Source: Bryobacteraceae bacterium
Lineage (GTDB): Bacteria; Acidobacteriota; Terriglobia; Bryobacterales; Bryobacteraceae
Length of the DNA stretch: 64,000 nucleotides
NCBI GenBank assembly: GCA_947458745.1
Contig: CANGYQ010000002.1
Coordinates: forward strand, 310,001-374,000
Reading direction: 5' to 3'
The notes under the pieces are model-generated. The model did no database searches. It was not told the origin of the DNA and worked only from the letters and a program-made list of their open reading frames with translations. This document shows, piece by piece, positions 32,075-40,498 of this stretch. Within the stretch, counting starts at the first letter, position 1; each line of letters begins with the position of its first letter. The translations under genes were made by a program, and so were the position numbers.

Positions 32075-32489
32075 GGCGGCCAGTGAGAGAGTCCGTACAC
32101 ACAGCCGAGACGGAAAACCGAACCTTTAATGGCTCTTCAAATTCGATCCGGTTGGCGCTCCCGCACAAACACAGTTTTAGGCTATCGGAGGCTCACTCCT
32201 GTCGGTAAGTCCTGGCTGGGAAGTAATGAGTACCAGTACATCCCTTCAAGCACTTAGAGCGAGCCACTAGCCAGTAATGAATACGCCACCGCCAGCCCCA
32301 GCGCCTCAACAGTTGGCGCGATCACAACGCCTCGTACAGCTTGGGCCTTTGGGGGCGGACGGAGTGGCACGTCATTGGCCGCGATATGCCGCGCCGAAGT
32401 AAGACCTTCGCTATACGCACACTTATGGGTCAGTACAACAGGCGACTGTAGAGCTGTGCCGCTCCGCCGTAACGATACCCTGGAATGCG
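32075..32489. other. Intergenic region upstream of the PEP-CTERM gene
   Basis: No gene found. TGGCACGTCATTGGC at 32365-32379 on the plus strand resembles a sigma-54 promoter with one mismatch, but no plus-strand gene follows. The promoter of the PEP-CTERM gene should lie here but cannot be picked out. Confidence 0.4.
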
Positions 32490-32711
32490 CTAGTTGCGCC
32501 GCCGCCGGACCGCTACCACCAGGCCGGAGAAACCCACGGCCAGCGCCGCGTAGAAACTCGGCTTCGGCACCACCGCGGGCACCGGCAGGGTGATCGTGAG
32601 ATCCGGCACCTGCTCTGCAAAAATCGAGAAGCGATTGTAGTCTCCCGCCCCGCTAACCTTGCCCGTCAGGGTCCAGTTGTACGGGTTCCCGCCAAGGCGC
32701 AAAGACGCCAA
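32490..32711 (-). pseudogene. Truncated PEP-CTERM paralogue remnant
   Basis: 73 codons. YNWTLTGKVSGAGDYNRFSI, then VPKPSFYAALAVGFSGLVVA and RRRRN, align with the C-terminus of the protein at 31277 (YDWSLSGKV..., VPEPSFYASLALGFSGLVFA, RRRRKQS). The signal peptide and most of the mature protein are missing, and the motif Glu is replaced by Lys (PKP for PEP). The frame opens at an arbitrary ATG in preceding DNA. It looks like the tail of a duplicated gene that lost its 5' part. Confidence 0.75.
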
Positions 32712-32868
32712 GGACAGGCCGACGAAGGCTCCGAATTGGCGTTCGAACGCGTTTCTGGGCGACCGACTACGGCCCCCTCCTGCACGTCGGGGCTCGGTAC
32801 GGCTGCTTCCTGGTTGTGAATCGTTTGTGAGTTTTTCAGGGCTGGGTTCTGCCCAGCACTCCGCCTGG

Positions 32869-35199
32869 CTACCGCCGCCGCGCCGTGGCCAGCAGGCTTT
32901 CGATCTTCTGCTGCTCCGCCGGGTCCGGTTTAGATTTCAGTGCCAGTTCCAGTTGCGCCACGGCCCGGGCCTTGTCGCCCTTTTCCAGTAGTGCCGTGCC
33001 ATAGCCCAGGTGGAAGCCGGGCCGGGCCGGGTACTTGGCCACGAGGCTGCCGTAGAGCTGGGCCGCGCCGTCGAAATTCTTCTGCCGCAGGTAGACGGTG
33101 GCGAGAGTGCCCGCAAACTCCGGCACGTCCGGAGCCTTTTGGGTGGCCTGCCGGGCGAAGCGCAAGGCTTCCTCCAGGGAGCCCCCGTTCTGCGCCAAGA
33201 AGTAGGCCAAGTTATTCAAGACAAGAAGATTATCCGGCTGCAAGGCCAAGCTCCGACGGAATGCGGCCTCGGCCTCCGGCTTCCGCCCTGCCTGGTCCAG
33301 CGCGGCCGCCAGTTCCGCCACGGCCCGGGCGTTCTTGGGGGCCAGCTTTTCGGCCTGTTGCAGCACCTCAGCGGCCCGGGAGAAGTCACCCTTTAGTTGA
33401 TAGAGGAGCCCTAACTGGAACGGATACTCCGCCGCCGTGGGCGCGAGCTTGGCTAGCTCCTGATATTGGGCAATGGCCAGGTCATACTGCTGGTCAGTGG
33501 CGGCGGCGATGGCCAGCAGCCGCCGCAGTTCCGGTTGCGGGGTCTTGGCCAGTTCGGCTTGCAGGGTCTTGACCGCTTCGCCCGGCCGCTGCTGGGTCAG
33601 GCGCAGTTGTGTGTAGGCCTGCCAGATGCGCGGGTTGCGGAGATTGGCCTGGAGCATCGGTTGCAAGGTCTGTTCCGCCGCGGGTAGCCGCTTCTGGGCG
33701 ATATCGAGATTGATCATCGCCAGGCGCACATCGATGGTCTGGGGATACTCCGCCATGAGCCGCGTCAGCAAGGGGCGGGCTTCGCCAAAATTCTGCTGCG
33801 CCAGCAGGACGCGGGCCTTCAGCACCCGCCCCCGGGGGTCTTGCGGACTGGCGGCCAGGATTCGGTCGGCAAACGGCAAAGCGGCGGCCGCCTGGCCCAA
33901 TTCCAGCGCCATTTCCGCCAACCCTTCCAGGGCCAAAAAGTGGACCGGGTTGCGCTTCAAGACTTCCTGATAGTCGGCCTGCGCGCCCGGAAGGTCGCCG
34001 GACATGCGCTTGGCCAGCCCAAGCTCATAGCGAAACCGGACGTCTTCGGGCTTGTCTTTCACCAGCGCCTCCAGCGCCGCCACGGCCTGGGTCAGTTCGC
34101 TGGCATTGCCGGATTCAAGCCGGAGCATGGCCCGGGAGGCGCGCATCTCGGGGTCTTCCGGATGGTCCTTCAAGATCTCCTCCAGCAGTTTCGCCGCTTC
34201 GGGGCCCTGGCGCTGGGCCAGATAAAGGCTCACGAGGCGCTTCTGATAGTCCACCTTGCGCGCCGCATCGGCCGTGATGCCCTGTTGATAGAGCGCCATC
34301 GCCGCCGGGCCGTCACCGGTTTGTACGCGGAAGTCCCCCGCCAAGAGGCGCCCCTCGGGATATGCTGCCGGGTTCGAGACCAGTTGGGCGAGCCATCTTT
34401 CCGCCTCCGGCCGCTGGTTCCGCCCCCAGTGGTGCTGGCTGAGCTGAATCACGTAGAGGCCTTGTTTCGGGTTCTGGGCGATCTTCTTTTCCAGCACCGC
34501 CACCGCCTCCGGCCAGCGCTGTGCAGCCGCATGGTAGGCATAGAGCAGATCGTAGGCCGGGGCATAGGCCGGAGCCTTGACGGTCAATTCCGTCAGCAGC
34601 CGCACCGCCTCCTCCGGCTGTTTCAGCCCAAACAGGCTCCGCGCCAACGCCTCCGTAATCTCTGGCTCATCGGGCTTGGCCTGCCGTGCCTTGCGGAACC
34701 ACTCCACCGCCTCCGCCGGCTTCTGGTCCACCACCGCCAGATATCCTTTCCACCGCAGAGCCGGGAAGAAGCCCGCATCCTGCTTCAGCGCTGCGTCGGC
34801 TGTGTCCTGAAGCAGTTTGTAGAACGCCTGCGGCCGCGCGGTATCGGCCAAATACGCCTGCAAGCCCAAATTGCCCAATTCCGCCTGTACATCCAGACGG
34901 CTCGGCATCCGGGTGGCCGCGATCCGGAAGGCGTTAAAGGCTTCCGTATTCTTACCCAGCTTCCCCTGCGCCAGGCCGAGGCGGAAAAAAGCTTCGTTCA
35001 GCTGCGGATCCTTCTGGATGGCCTTCTGATAGCGCAGCACCGCCTCCGCATACTCCTTTTTGTCTGCCAGCAGATCGCCTTCCTTCACCAGCGACTCCGC
35101 TGATTGGAAGCGCTGGCAACCAGCCAGCAGGACACAGACGAACAGCAGGCTACCGACTGAACGCGATGGCGAGCAGATTGAACGGCGTAAGATGAGCAT
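32869..35199 (-). CDS. Large TPR lipoprotein, PrsT-like
   Basis: 776 residues from the ATG at 35199; the frame is open for 19 more codons upstream. The N-terminus MLILRRSICSPSRSVGSLLF runs into VCVLLAGC, a lipoprotein signal with lipobox LAGC. About 18-20 TPR units fill the remainder (YAEAVLRYQKAIQKDPQLNE, FFRLGLAQGKLGKNTEAFNA, YPFQLGLLYQLKGDFSRAAE, LNNLAYFLAQNGGSLEEALR). The length, lipobox and position beside PEP-CTERM and exopolysaccharide genes resemble PrsT, the TPR lipoprotein of PEP-CTERM/exosortase systems. That naming is inference. It would be anchored in a membrane facing the periplasm, probably scaffolding export or sorting. Confidence 0.8.
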   Translation of the reverse strand: MLILRRSICSPSRSVGSLLFVCVLLAGCQRFQSAESLVKEGDLLADKKEYAEAVLRYQKAIQKDPQLNEAFFRLGLAQGKLGKNTEAFNAFRIAATRMPSRLDVQAELGNLGLQAYLADTARPQAFYKLLQDTADAALKQDAGFFPALRWKGYLAVVDQKPAEAVEWFRKARQAKPDEPEITEALARSLFGLKQPEEAVRLLTELTVKAPAYAPAYDLLYAYHAAAQRWPEAVAVLEKKIAQNPKQGLYVIQLSQHHWGRNQRPEAERWLAQLVSNPAAYPEGRLLAGDFRVQTGDGPAAMALYQQGITADAARKVDYQKRLVSLYLAQRQGPEAAKLLEEILKDHPEDPEMRASRAMLRLESGNASELTQAVAALEALVKDKPEDVRFRYELGLAKRMSGDLPGAQADYQEVLKRNPVHFLALEGLAEMALELGQAAAALPFADRILAASPQDPRGRVLKARVLLAQQNFGEARPLLTRLMAEYPQTIDVRLAMINLDIAQKRLPAAEQTLQPMLQANLRNPRIWQAYTQLRLTQQRPGEAVKTLQAELAKTPQPELRRLLAIAAATDQQYDLAIAQYQELAKLAPTAAEYPFQLGLLYQLKGDFSRAAEVLQQAEKLAPKNARAVAELAAALDQAGRKPEAEAAFRRSLALQPDNLLVLNNLAYFLAQNGGSLEEALRFARQATQKAPDVPEFAGTLATVYLRQKNFDGAAQLYGSLVAKYPARPGFHLGYGTALLEKGDKARAVAQLELALKSKPDPAEQQKIESLLATARRR

Positions 35200-35411
35200 C
35201 AGGAACGCTTCTTTCAGAATTCGCACCCAGAGGCTGATAACGCAAGTTCCAGGCAACCCTCAGGTGACAGAGCCAGCCCAAGGGTGCCAGAAGGGTCAGG
35301 CAAAGGACGGGACCAATTCGTTTTCCGAGGTGCCGCCCGCGCCCCAAGGGCTGAGGCTTTCCTAGTGTCACCGTAAGAGCTGAGCGTCTGACGGGCTTCG
35401 TTGTGGTGAGG

Positions 35412-36365
35412 CTATGCGGCTACTGATTCAGTGGAGTGCTGAAGCCACCATTCGGCGGTTCGCTTCAGGCCATCCGCCAACGGCATCTGCGCCCGGAAGC
35501 CGAAACGCTCCGCCGCCCGGCTGGTGTCTAGCAAGCGCCGGGGCTGCCCATTCGGTTTACTGGCATTCCAGACGATCTGGCCGTGATAACCGGTCGCCTC
35601 GGCCACCATGTCCACCAGTTCCCGGATCGAGACTTCATGCCCACTGCCGAGGTTAACCGGATCCGCATCGTTGTAAAGTTCCGCCGCGCGCACAATGCCT
35701 TCAGCAGCATCAGCCACGTAAAGAAACTCGCGCGTCGGCGTACCGTCGCCCCATACTTCGACTTCAGCCCGGCCCTCTTCACGAGCCGCCAGAAACTTGC
35801 GGATCAGTGCAGGAATCACATGCGAGCTTTCGAGGTCGAAGTTATCCCGGGGACCATACAGATTCACTGGCATCAAAAACACCGCATTCATGCCATATTG
35901 CTGCCGGTAAGCCTGGCATTGAACGAGTATTGCTTTCTTGGCAATGCCATAAGGCGCATTGGTCTCTTCCGGGTAGCCATTCCAGAGGTCGTCTTCATGG
36001 AAAGGCGTCGGACAAAACTTCGGATAGGAGCAAATGGTACCGGCGACGATGGACTTAGCCACCCCAAACTTCCGGGCCGCTTCAATAAGTTGAATGCCCA
36101 TGACGGCGTTCTCGTAGAAGTAGAGCCCCGGATTGTCCCGGTTCGCACCGATCCCACCCACAACTGCAGCCAAATGAAAGAGCACATCCGGGCGGCTATC
36201 GTCCAACAGCCGCTCGATATTGTCCATCCGGGTTAGGTCATAATCCCGTTTGCGAGGAACGAACACGCGTTCGCAACCACGCTGTCGGAGCGCATCGACC
36301 ACAAACGAACCAAGAAAGCCGCCGCCCCCGGTAACGCAAATAGATTGGGTCTTTAGATCAAGCAT
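35412..36365 (-). CDS. fcl: GDP-L-fucose synthase
   Basis: 317 residues from the ATG at 36365, 19 bases after the gmd stop; the frame is open upstream to 36401, which would overlap gmd. It is an extended short-chain dehydrogenase. The Rossmann motif GGGGFLGS is near the N-terminus, and the [17 protein letters not shown] segment is diagnostic of GDP-fucose synthases. TICSYPK and [12 protein letters not shown] hold the catalytic Ser and Y-x3-K, and [11 protein letters not shown] follows. The enzyme epimerises and reduces GDP-4-keto-6-deoxymannose to GDP-L-fucose in the cytosol, using the product of Gmd. The pair supplies fucose to the glycosyltransferases downstream. About 317 residues is the family norm. 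Confidence 0.95.
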   Translation of the reverse strand: MLDLKTQSICVTGGGGFLGSFVVDALRQRGCERVFVPRKRDYDLTRMDNIERLLDDSRPDVLFHLAAVVGGIGANRDNPGLYFYENAVMGIQLIEAARKFGVAKSIVAGTICSYPKFCPTPFHEDDLWNGYPEETNAPYGIAKKAILVQCQAYRQQYGMNAVFLMPVNLYGPRDNFDLESSHVIPALIRKFLAAREEGRAEVEVWGDGTPTREFLYVADAAEGIVRAAELYNDADPVNLGSGHEVSIRELVDMVAEATGYHGQIVWNASKPNGQPRRLLDTSRAAERFGFRAQMPLADGLKRTAEWWLQHSTESVAA

Positions 36366-36384
36366 AGTCTCATTCGTATCCGCT

Positions 36385-37398
36385 CTATCCATGGAAATCA
36401 ACCATCTTCAGTACCCCAGACGACTTGTCCGCCAGATCCTGCAACGCGGCATCCACCATGATGCGAACCAGCTCCGGCAGTTCCACCTGGTGCCGCCAGC
36501 CCAACTGTTCGTGCGCCTTGGAGGGATCCGCCTTCAGTGCATCCACTTCCGCGGGGCGGAAATAGCGCGCGTCAATCTCGACAAACTCCTGCCAGTCCAG
36601 GCCGACATGGGTAAATGCGGCCACCAGAAAATCTTTGACACTGTACGTCGAACCGGTGCCGATCACATAATCATCGGGTTTATCCTGCTGCAGCATCCGC
36701 CACATTGCCTCAACATACTCCGGTGCGTATCCCCAGTCACGCGTCGCATCGAGATTACCCATGTAAAGCTTCTTCTGTAGCCCAAATTTGATGTGGGCGA
36801 CAGCACGGGCGATCTTGCGGGTAACAAACGTCTCACCCCGGCGAGGAGACTCGTGATTGAACAGGATCCCGGAACAGGCAAACATCCCATAGCTCTCCCG
36901 ATAATTCACAGTGGCGGCATGGGCGTATAGCTTGGCGCACGCATAAGGGCTGCGTGGGTGAAATGGGGTGTCTTCCCGTTGAGGGGGCGGAGTAGAGCCA
37001 AACATCTCGCTCGATGACGCCTGATAGAATCGGGCCGCGATTCCGGTCTTGCGAATCCCTTCGAGCAAGCGGATAGCCCCGATGGCCGTGATGTCGCCAG
37101 TAGACTCGGGGATGTCGTAACTGACGCGCACATGGCTCTGGGCCGCTAGATTGTAGATTTCATCCGGTTGGATCTCATAGAGCAACTGCCACAAGCTACC
37201 CGTATCCGACATATCACCAAAGTGAAGCGCGAGTTGGCCTCGCTCGTGAGGGTCGCGGTAAATGTCGTCCAGGCGGCCCGTGTTGAAGCTGCTCGATCGT
37301 CTCTTCAGGCCATGGACTTCATAACCTTTGGCCAACAGGAGCTCCGCCAAGTACGAGCCGTCCTGGCCCGTGATTCCGGTAATTAGCGCTTTCTTCAT
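36385..37398 (-). CDS. gmd: GDP-mannose 4,6-dehydratase
   Basis: 337 residues from the ATG at 37398 ([20 protein letters not shown]), which fits the family start; the open frame extends 32 codons further without homology. Diagnostic segments include [65 protein letters not shown] with the Y-x3-K pair, and [18 protein letters not shown]. It converts GDP-mannose to GDP-4-keto-6-deoxy-mannose. With fcl immediately downstream it forms the GDP-fucose pathway. The two genes are divergent from the exopolysaccharide cluster that starts at 37712. Confidence 0.97.
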   Translation of the reverse strand: MKKALITGITGQDGSYLAELLLAKGYEVHGLKRRSSSFNTGRLDDIYRDPHERGQLALHFGDMSDTGSLWQLLYEIQPDEIYNLAAQSHVRVSYDIPESTGDITAIGAIRLLEGIRKTGIAARFYQASSSEMFGSTPPPQREDTPFHPRSPYACAKLYAHAATVNYRESYGMFACSGILFNHESPRRGETFVTRKIARAVAHIKFGLQKKLYMGNLDATRDWGYAPEYVEAMWRMLQQDKPDDYVIGTGSTYSVKDFLVAAFTHVGLDWQEFVEIDARYFRPAEVDALKADPSKAHEQLGWRHQVELPELVRIMVDAALQDLADKSSGVLKMVDFHG

Positions 37399-37711
37399 AA
37401 TGTAAGTGATTGACCTGATGAGCGTAGCATGAGCCACGCAAACAAATAAAGTTCCAAAACCTCTAGTATATATCGGACCGGTCGCCACTTCCATTAGGCC
37501 GTTGCCGCAGTCCCGAAGCCGTTGCTCCGGCTTGGGGTGCCGCTTCCGGGGGGGGTCTACCAGAAATCCGCGGTGCGACTCGAAGTGGGCGAATCGTCCG
37601 GGGACAGCTTTGGTACTAGTGGCGGCCTAGGCCATCCTCCAGCAGGTTCCGGTACAGAGGATCCTTGTGTGGGCTTCAGCCGTTTGGGAGGCTGGATCTA
37701 GCTAAGGTCCA
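37399..37711. other. Divergent promoter region between gmd and the exopolysaccharide cluster
   Basis: No gene is seen. An AT-rich patch at about 37445-37475 (TAGTATATAT) is the only promoter-like sequence. AAGCCG/CGGCTT near 37520-37537 can pair. Confidence 0.4.
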
Positions 37712-38971
37712 ATGCCTAAACAATCGACCGCCCTCATTCTCTATCATTATCTCTATCCGGACGATGTCGTGAGTTCGGTTCTCCTGACCGAACTCGCCAC
37801 CGGACTGGCTGAGCGGGGCTGGCAAGTATTGGCGAGTTCTGGAAACCGTGGTTGCCGTGACGAGAGCCAGACCTACCCCCTCCGTTCTGAATTGAACGGC
37901 GTCCAGTTCCGCCGCATATGGCGGCCTCGATTACGTCAATCTTCTTCGTTGGGCCGTATTGCCAACGCCATTTGGATGATCATGGCCTGGAGTCTCCTAG
38001 CTCTCGATCCGCGTGTCCGTCCGGATGTCGTCATCATGGGTACGGACCCGATTCTGAGCCCGCTGGTGGCGCTCTTCTGGCGGGTCTGCCGGCCGAATGT
38101 CCGCATCGTCCATTGGTGCCACGATCTGTTCCCGGAAGCGGCGATCACTGACGGCCTGCTGCGTGAAGGGTCGGCATTTGTCCGGTTGGTCAAGTGGTTG
38201 CTGAAACGAGCGTATGCCTGCTGCCATCTGATCGTGGACATTGGACAGTGCATGCGCGCCCTGCTGAAGGAGTATGGCTCCCCGGCAGCGGTGGAAACGA
38301 TTCCGCCCTGGGCCTTGGCGGAGCCCCGGGGCCTTGCGCAAGTAGACGAACAGGAGCGAACTGCCCTTTTCGGCCATGCCTCCTTGGGGTTGCTCTATTC
38401 GGGCAGTTTTGGCCGGGCGCATACCTGGCAAGGAATCCCAGAGCTGGCCGAGGCCTTGGCACCTTTGGGCGGACGCGTGGCGTTCAGTGTCCGGGGCAAC
38501 GGAGTTGATGCACTGAAGGCGGCCTTCGAGCAGATCTCGGTGCACTTTGCCGGCTTTGCCTCCAGCGATCGACTAGAGGCGCGCCTCGGAGCTGCCGATG
38601 TGCACATTGTGAGCTTACGGGAAGACTGGACCGGAACGGTGGTGCCTTCCAAGTTTTTTGGTGCCTTGGCGATGGGCCGTCCAGTGTTGTTTATCGGTAG
38701 TGAAAAATCAGCGGTGGCTCGCTGGATCCGGGAACTAGGGGTTGGTTGGGTACTGACGCCGGAGACGATGAGTGAGGTGATAGGAGAGCTGCTCACCGTG
38801 GCCCGGTCGCCACGAACGAAAGAAGCGCTCTTCAGCCATTGCCAGCAGGTCTACCGTAAGCACTTCTCGCGGAACCTGGCTCTGGACCGGTGGGACACCG
38901 AACTGCGCCGTCTGGTGGATATCCCCGGCGAACGCGCCGTACCTGCGCAAGCGGCGGCGGGGCAGCGGTAA
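37712..38971 (+). CDS. GT4-type glycosyltransferase (WbuB-like)
   Basis: 419 residues with a GT-B fold. The N-terminal half starts TALILYHYLYPDDVVSSVLL and contains RIVHWCHDLFPEAA, a signature of WbuB/WcaI-type transferases. The C-terminal half has LLYSGSFGRAHTWQG and the donor-binding VPSKFFGALAMGRPVLFIG, typical of this subgroup. It transfers a sugar, probably from a nucleotide donor, to a lipid-linked intermediate at the cytoplasmic face of the membrane. It is the first plus-strand gene of the locus and 432 bases separate it from the exporter gene. Donor and linkage are unknown. Confidence 0.85.
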   Translation: MPKQSTALILYHYLYPDDVVSSVLLTELATGLAERGWQVLASSGNRGCRDESQTYPLRSELNGVQFRRIWRPRLRQSSSLGRIANAIWMIMAWSLLALDPRVRPDVVIMGTDPILSPLVALFWRVCRPNVRIVHWCHDLFPEAAITDGLLREGSAFVRLVKWLLKRAYACCHLIVDIGQCMRALLKEYGSPAAVETIPPWALAEPRGLAQVDEQERTALFGHASLGLLYSGSFGRAHTWQGIPELAEALAPLGGRVAFSVRGNGVDALKAAFEQISVHFAGFASSDRLEARLGAADVHIVSLREDWTGTVVPSKFFGALAMGRPVLFIGSEKSAVARWIRELGVGWVLTPETMSEVIGELLTVARSPRTKEALFSHCQQVYRKHFSRNLALDRWDTELRRLVDIPGERAVPAQAAAGQR

Positions 38972-38997
38972 GGCGCAGGAACGGAACTCAGCGGGCG

Positions 38998-39017
38998 CAG
39001 TACTAGGGATAGTACTG
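38998..39017. other. Inverted repeat upstream of the exporter gene
   Basis: CAGTACT and AGTACTG are perfect 7-bp arms with a 6-base spacer, 27 bases after the preceding stop. It could be an operator or weak terminator; no T-run follows. The gap 38972-39258 otherwise shows no gene. Confidence 0.35.
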
Positions 39018-39258
39018 GTACTTGACGTTTACCCTGCGCGCAGTGAAGACTGGTGAAGTAATATTGCTTATTTTAAGTCCTGAATGATGGGACTGAAAGG
39101 GCGGTAGCATGCCCGAATACCGAACTATCCGGAGTATCCGGCAGCGAGACATCCCAAAGCCCTAGCCGCAGAATTGAAAACAAACGTTTTACTTCATTGT
39201 TCCCGAAGCAGTATTTCAACAGAATAAGTTACCGTGCATCTGCCAGGGTATCCGGAGC

Positions 39259-39420
39259 ATGTCCGATCTGGTTGGTTGCATTAGTTCACTGGGCTCCATG
39301 AGCAGAGACGGCTTCGAGCGGGAGGTAAACGGTATGACTGAAGCAGATGGAAGCAGCATGGAAGGTCCGAAAGAAGTTGTGACGAAAACGAAACGAGACC
39401 GCGATGGGGCACATGCCTGA
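39259..39420 (+). CDS. Candidate small upstream frame overlapping the exporter start
   Basis: A 53-codon frame (ATG at 39259, internal ATG at 39298) ends with TGA at 39418-39420, within ATGCCTGA. It thus overlaps the second possible start of the exporter gene by eight bases. The product is hydrophilic (MTEADGSSMEGPKEVVTKTK). Such an overlap could couple translation and would favour the exporter start at 39413. There is no recognisable domain and codon use is not persuasive. Confidence 0.25.
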   Translation: MSDLVGCISSLGSMSRDGFEREVNGMTEADGSSMEGPKEVVTKTKRDRDGAHA

Positions 39421-40480
39421 GTTCCGGGCTGTGGTCTGCGTATTGCTGGCTTCAGCCAGCTTCGTAGCCCTGGCTCAGACGCCTCGACCGGGTCCGCCAA
39501 CGGGTCCGGGTCCAGCCGGACAAACGGCCCAACCCAGACCGGCCGGAGCGGCGGCGCAATCGAACGAGCTCCGCGGCCCTCTTGAGCGGCTCCGGCCCAA
39601 TTATGTACTGCGTCCGGGCGATCAGATCCAACTCCGCGCCTTCGAAATGGAAGAGTTGGGCGAGCGCCCGCTGCGGATCGACGGCGACGGTTTCATCAAT
39701 CTCCCCGTCCTGGGCCGCCTGAAGGCGGGTGGCGTGAGCTTAGAGAAGTTGGAGGCCGAACTGATCGAAGCTCTCCGTAAGTATGTGCGCCAGCCGCAGG
39801 TGACCATTACGGTGATCCAGTTCAGTAGCGAGCCGATCTTTTTCGTCGGTGCCTTCAAAGCACCCGGCATCTACCCGCTGGAAGGCCGCCGGACGCTAGT
39901 GGAGATGATGTCCTCTATTGGCGGCTTGCTGCCCACCGCCAGCCGCCGGATCAAGGTAACACGACGCAAGGAGTTCGGAGAACTGCCTCTCGGAAATGCG
40001 ATCCAGGCCGTGGACGGTAGTGGTTCCAGTATCGAGATCAATATGGCCAGCTTGCGCGATAATGTAAATCCGGAAGAGGACATCTTGTTGAAGCCTTTTG
40101 ATGTCATCAGTGTCGAACGCGCGGAGATGGTCTACATCAGCGGTGAAGTGGGCCGCGTGGGGGCCTTTGAGCTTCAAGAGAAGGACTCAATGTCGGTGCT
40201 CCAGGCGCTGACGCTTGCCGGTGGCGTCGGCCCCAATGCGAACCTGCAGCAGATTCGAATCCTACGGCCTGTCCTGAACTCCTCCCGGCGTGCCGAAGTA
40301 CCGTTGGACCTTAAGCAGATTCTGGCCGGCCGTCAGGCGGACTTCCCTTTGCTGCCTAATGACTTGTTGTATGTGCCGCGTAAAGGGCTATCTAAAGGTG
40401 CGATTGGACGGTCGATGGCCACCATCCTTCCCGTCGCTATGTCGGTCATGAATATCGTTTTGTTCGCGGCCGTCAGATAA
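39404..40480 (+). CDS. Wza-like polysaccharide export protein
   Basis: 358 residues. A signal peptide (VVCVLLASASFVALAQ) is present but no lipobox cysteine follows. The Poly_export domain starts at YVLRPGDQIQLRAFEMEE and includes DGDGFINLPVLGRLKAGG. Two SLBB domains follow (FFVGAFKAPGIYPLEGRRTL and ISGEVGRVGAFELQEKDSMS). A hydrophobic segment at the C-terminus (ILPVAMSVMNIVLFAAV) may be the outer-membrane helix. It forms the periplasmic/outer-membrane channel for the polysaccharide, working with the autokinase encoded next. An ATG at 39413 is an alternative start. Confidence 0.92.
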   Translation: MGHMPEFRAVVCVLLASASFVALAQTPRPGPPTGPGPAGQTAQPRPAGAAAQSNELRGPLERLRPNYVLRPGDQIQLRAFEMEELGERPLRIDGDGFINLPVLGRLKAGGVSLEKLEAELIEALRKYVRQPQVTITVIQFSSEPIFFVGAFKAPGIYPLEGRRTLVEMMSSIGGLLPTASRRIKVTRRKEFGELPLGNAIQAVDGSGSSIEINMASLRDNVNPEEDILLKPFDVISVERAEMVYISGEVGRVGAFELQEKDSMSVLQALTLAGGVGPNANLQQIRILRPVLNSSRRAEVPLDLKQILAGRQADFPLLPNDLLYVPRKGLSKGAIGRSMATILPVAMSVMNIVLFAAVR

Positions 40481-40498
40481 TTCTTAGCCGGTATTTTG

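Noticed and set aside
32365..32379. Sigma-54-like promoter TGGCACGTCATTGGC
   Set aside because: It points along the plus strand, where no gene follows; the PEP-CTERM genes are on the minus strand.
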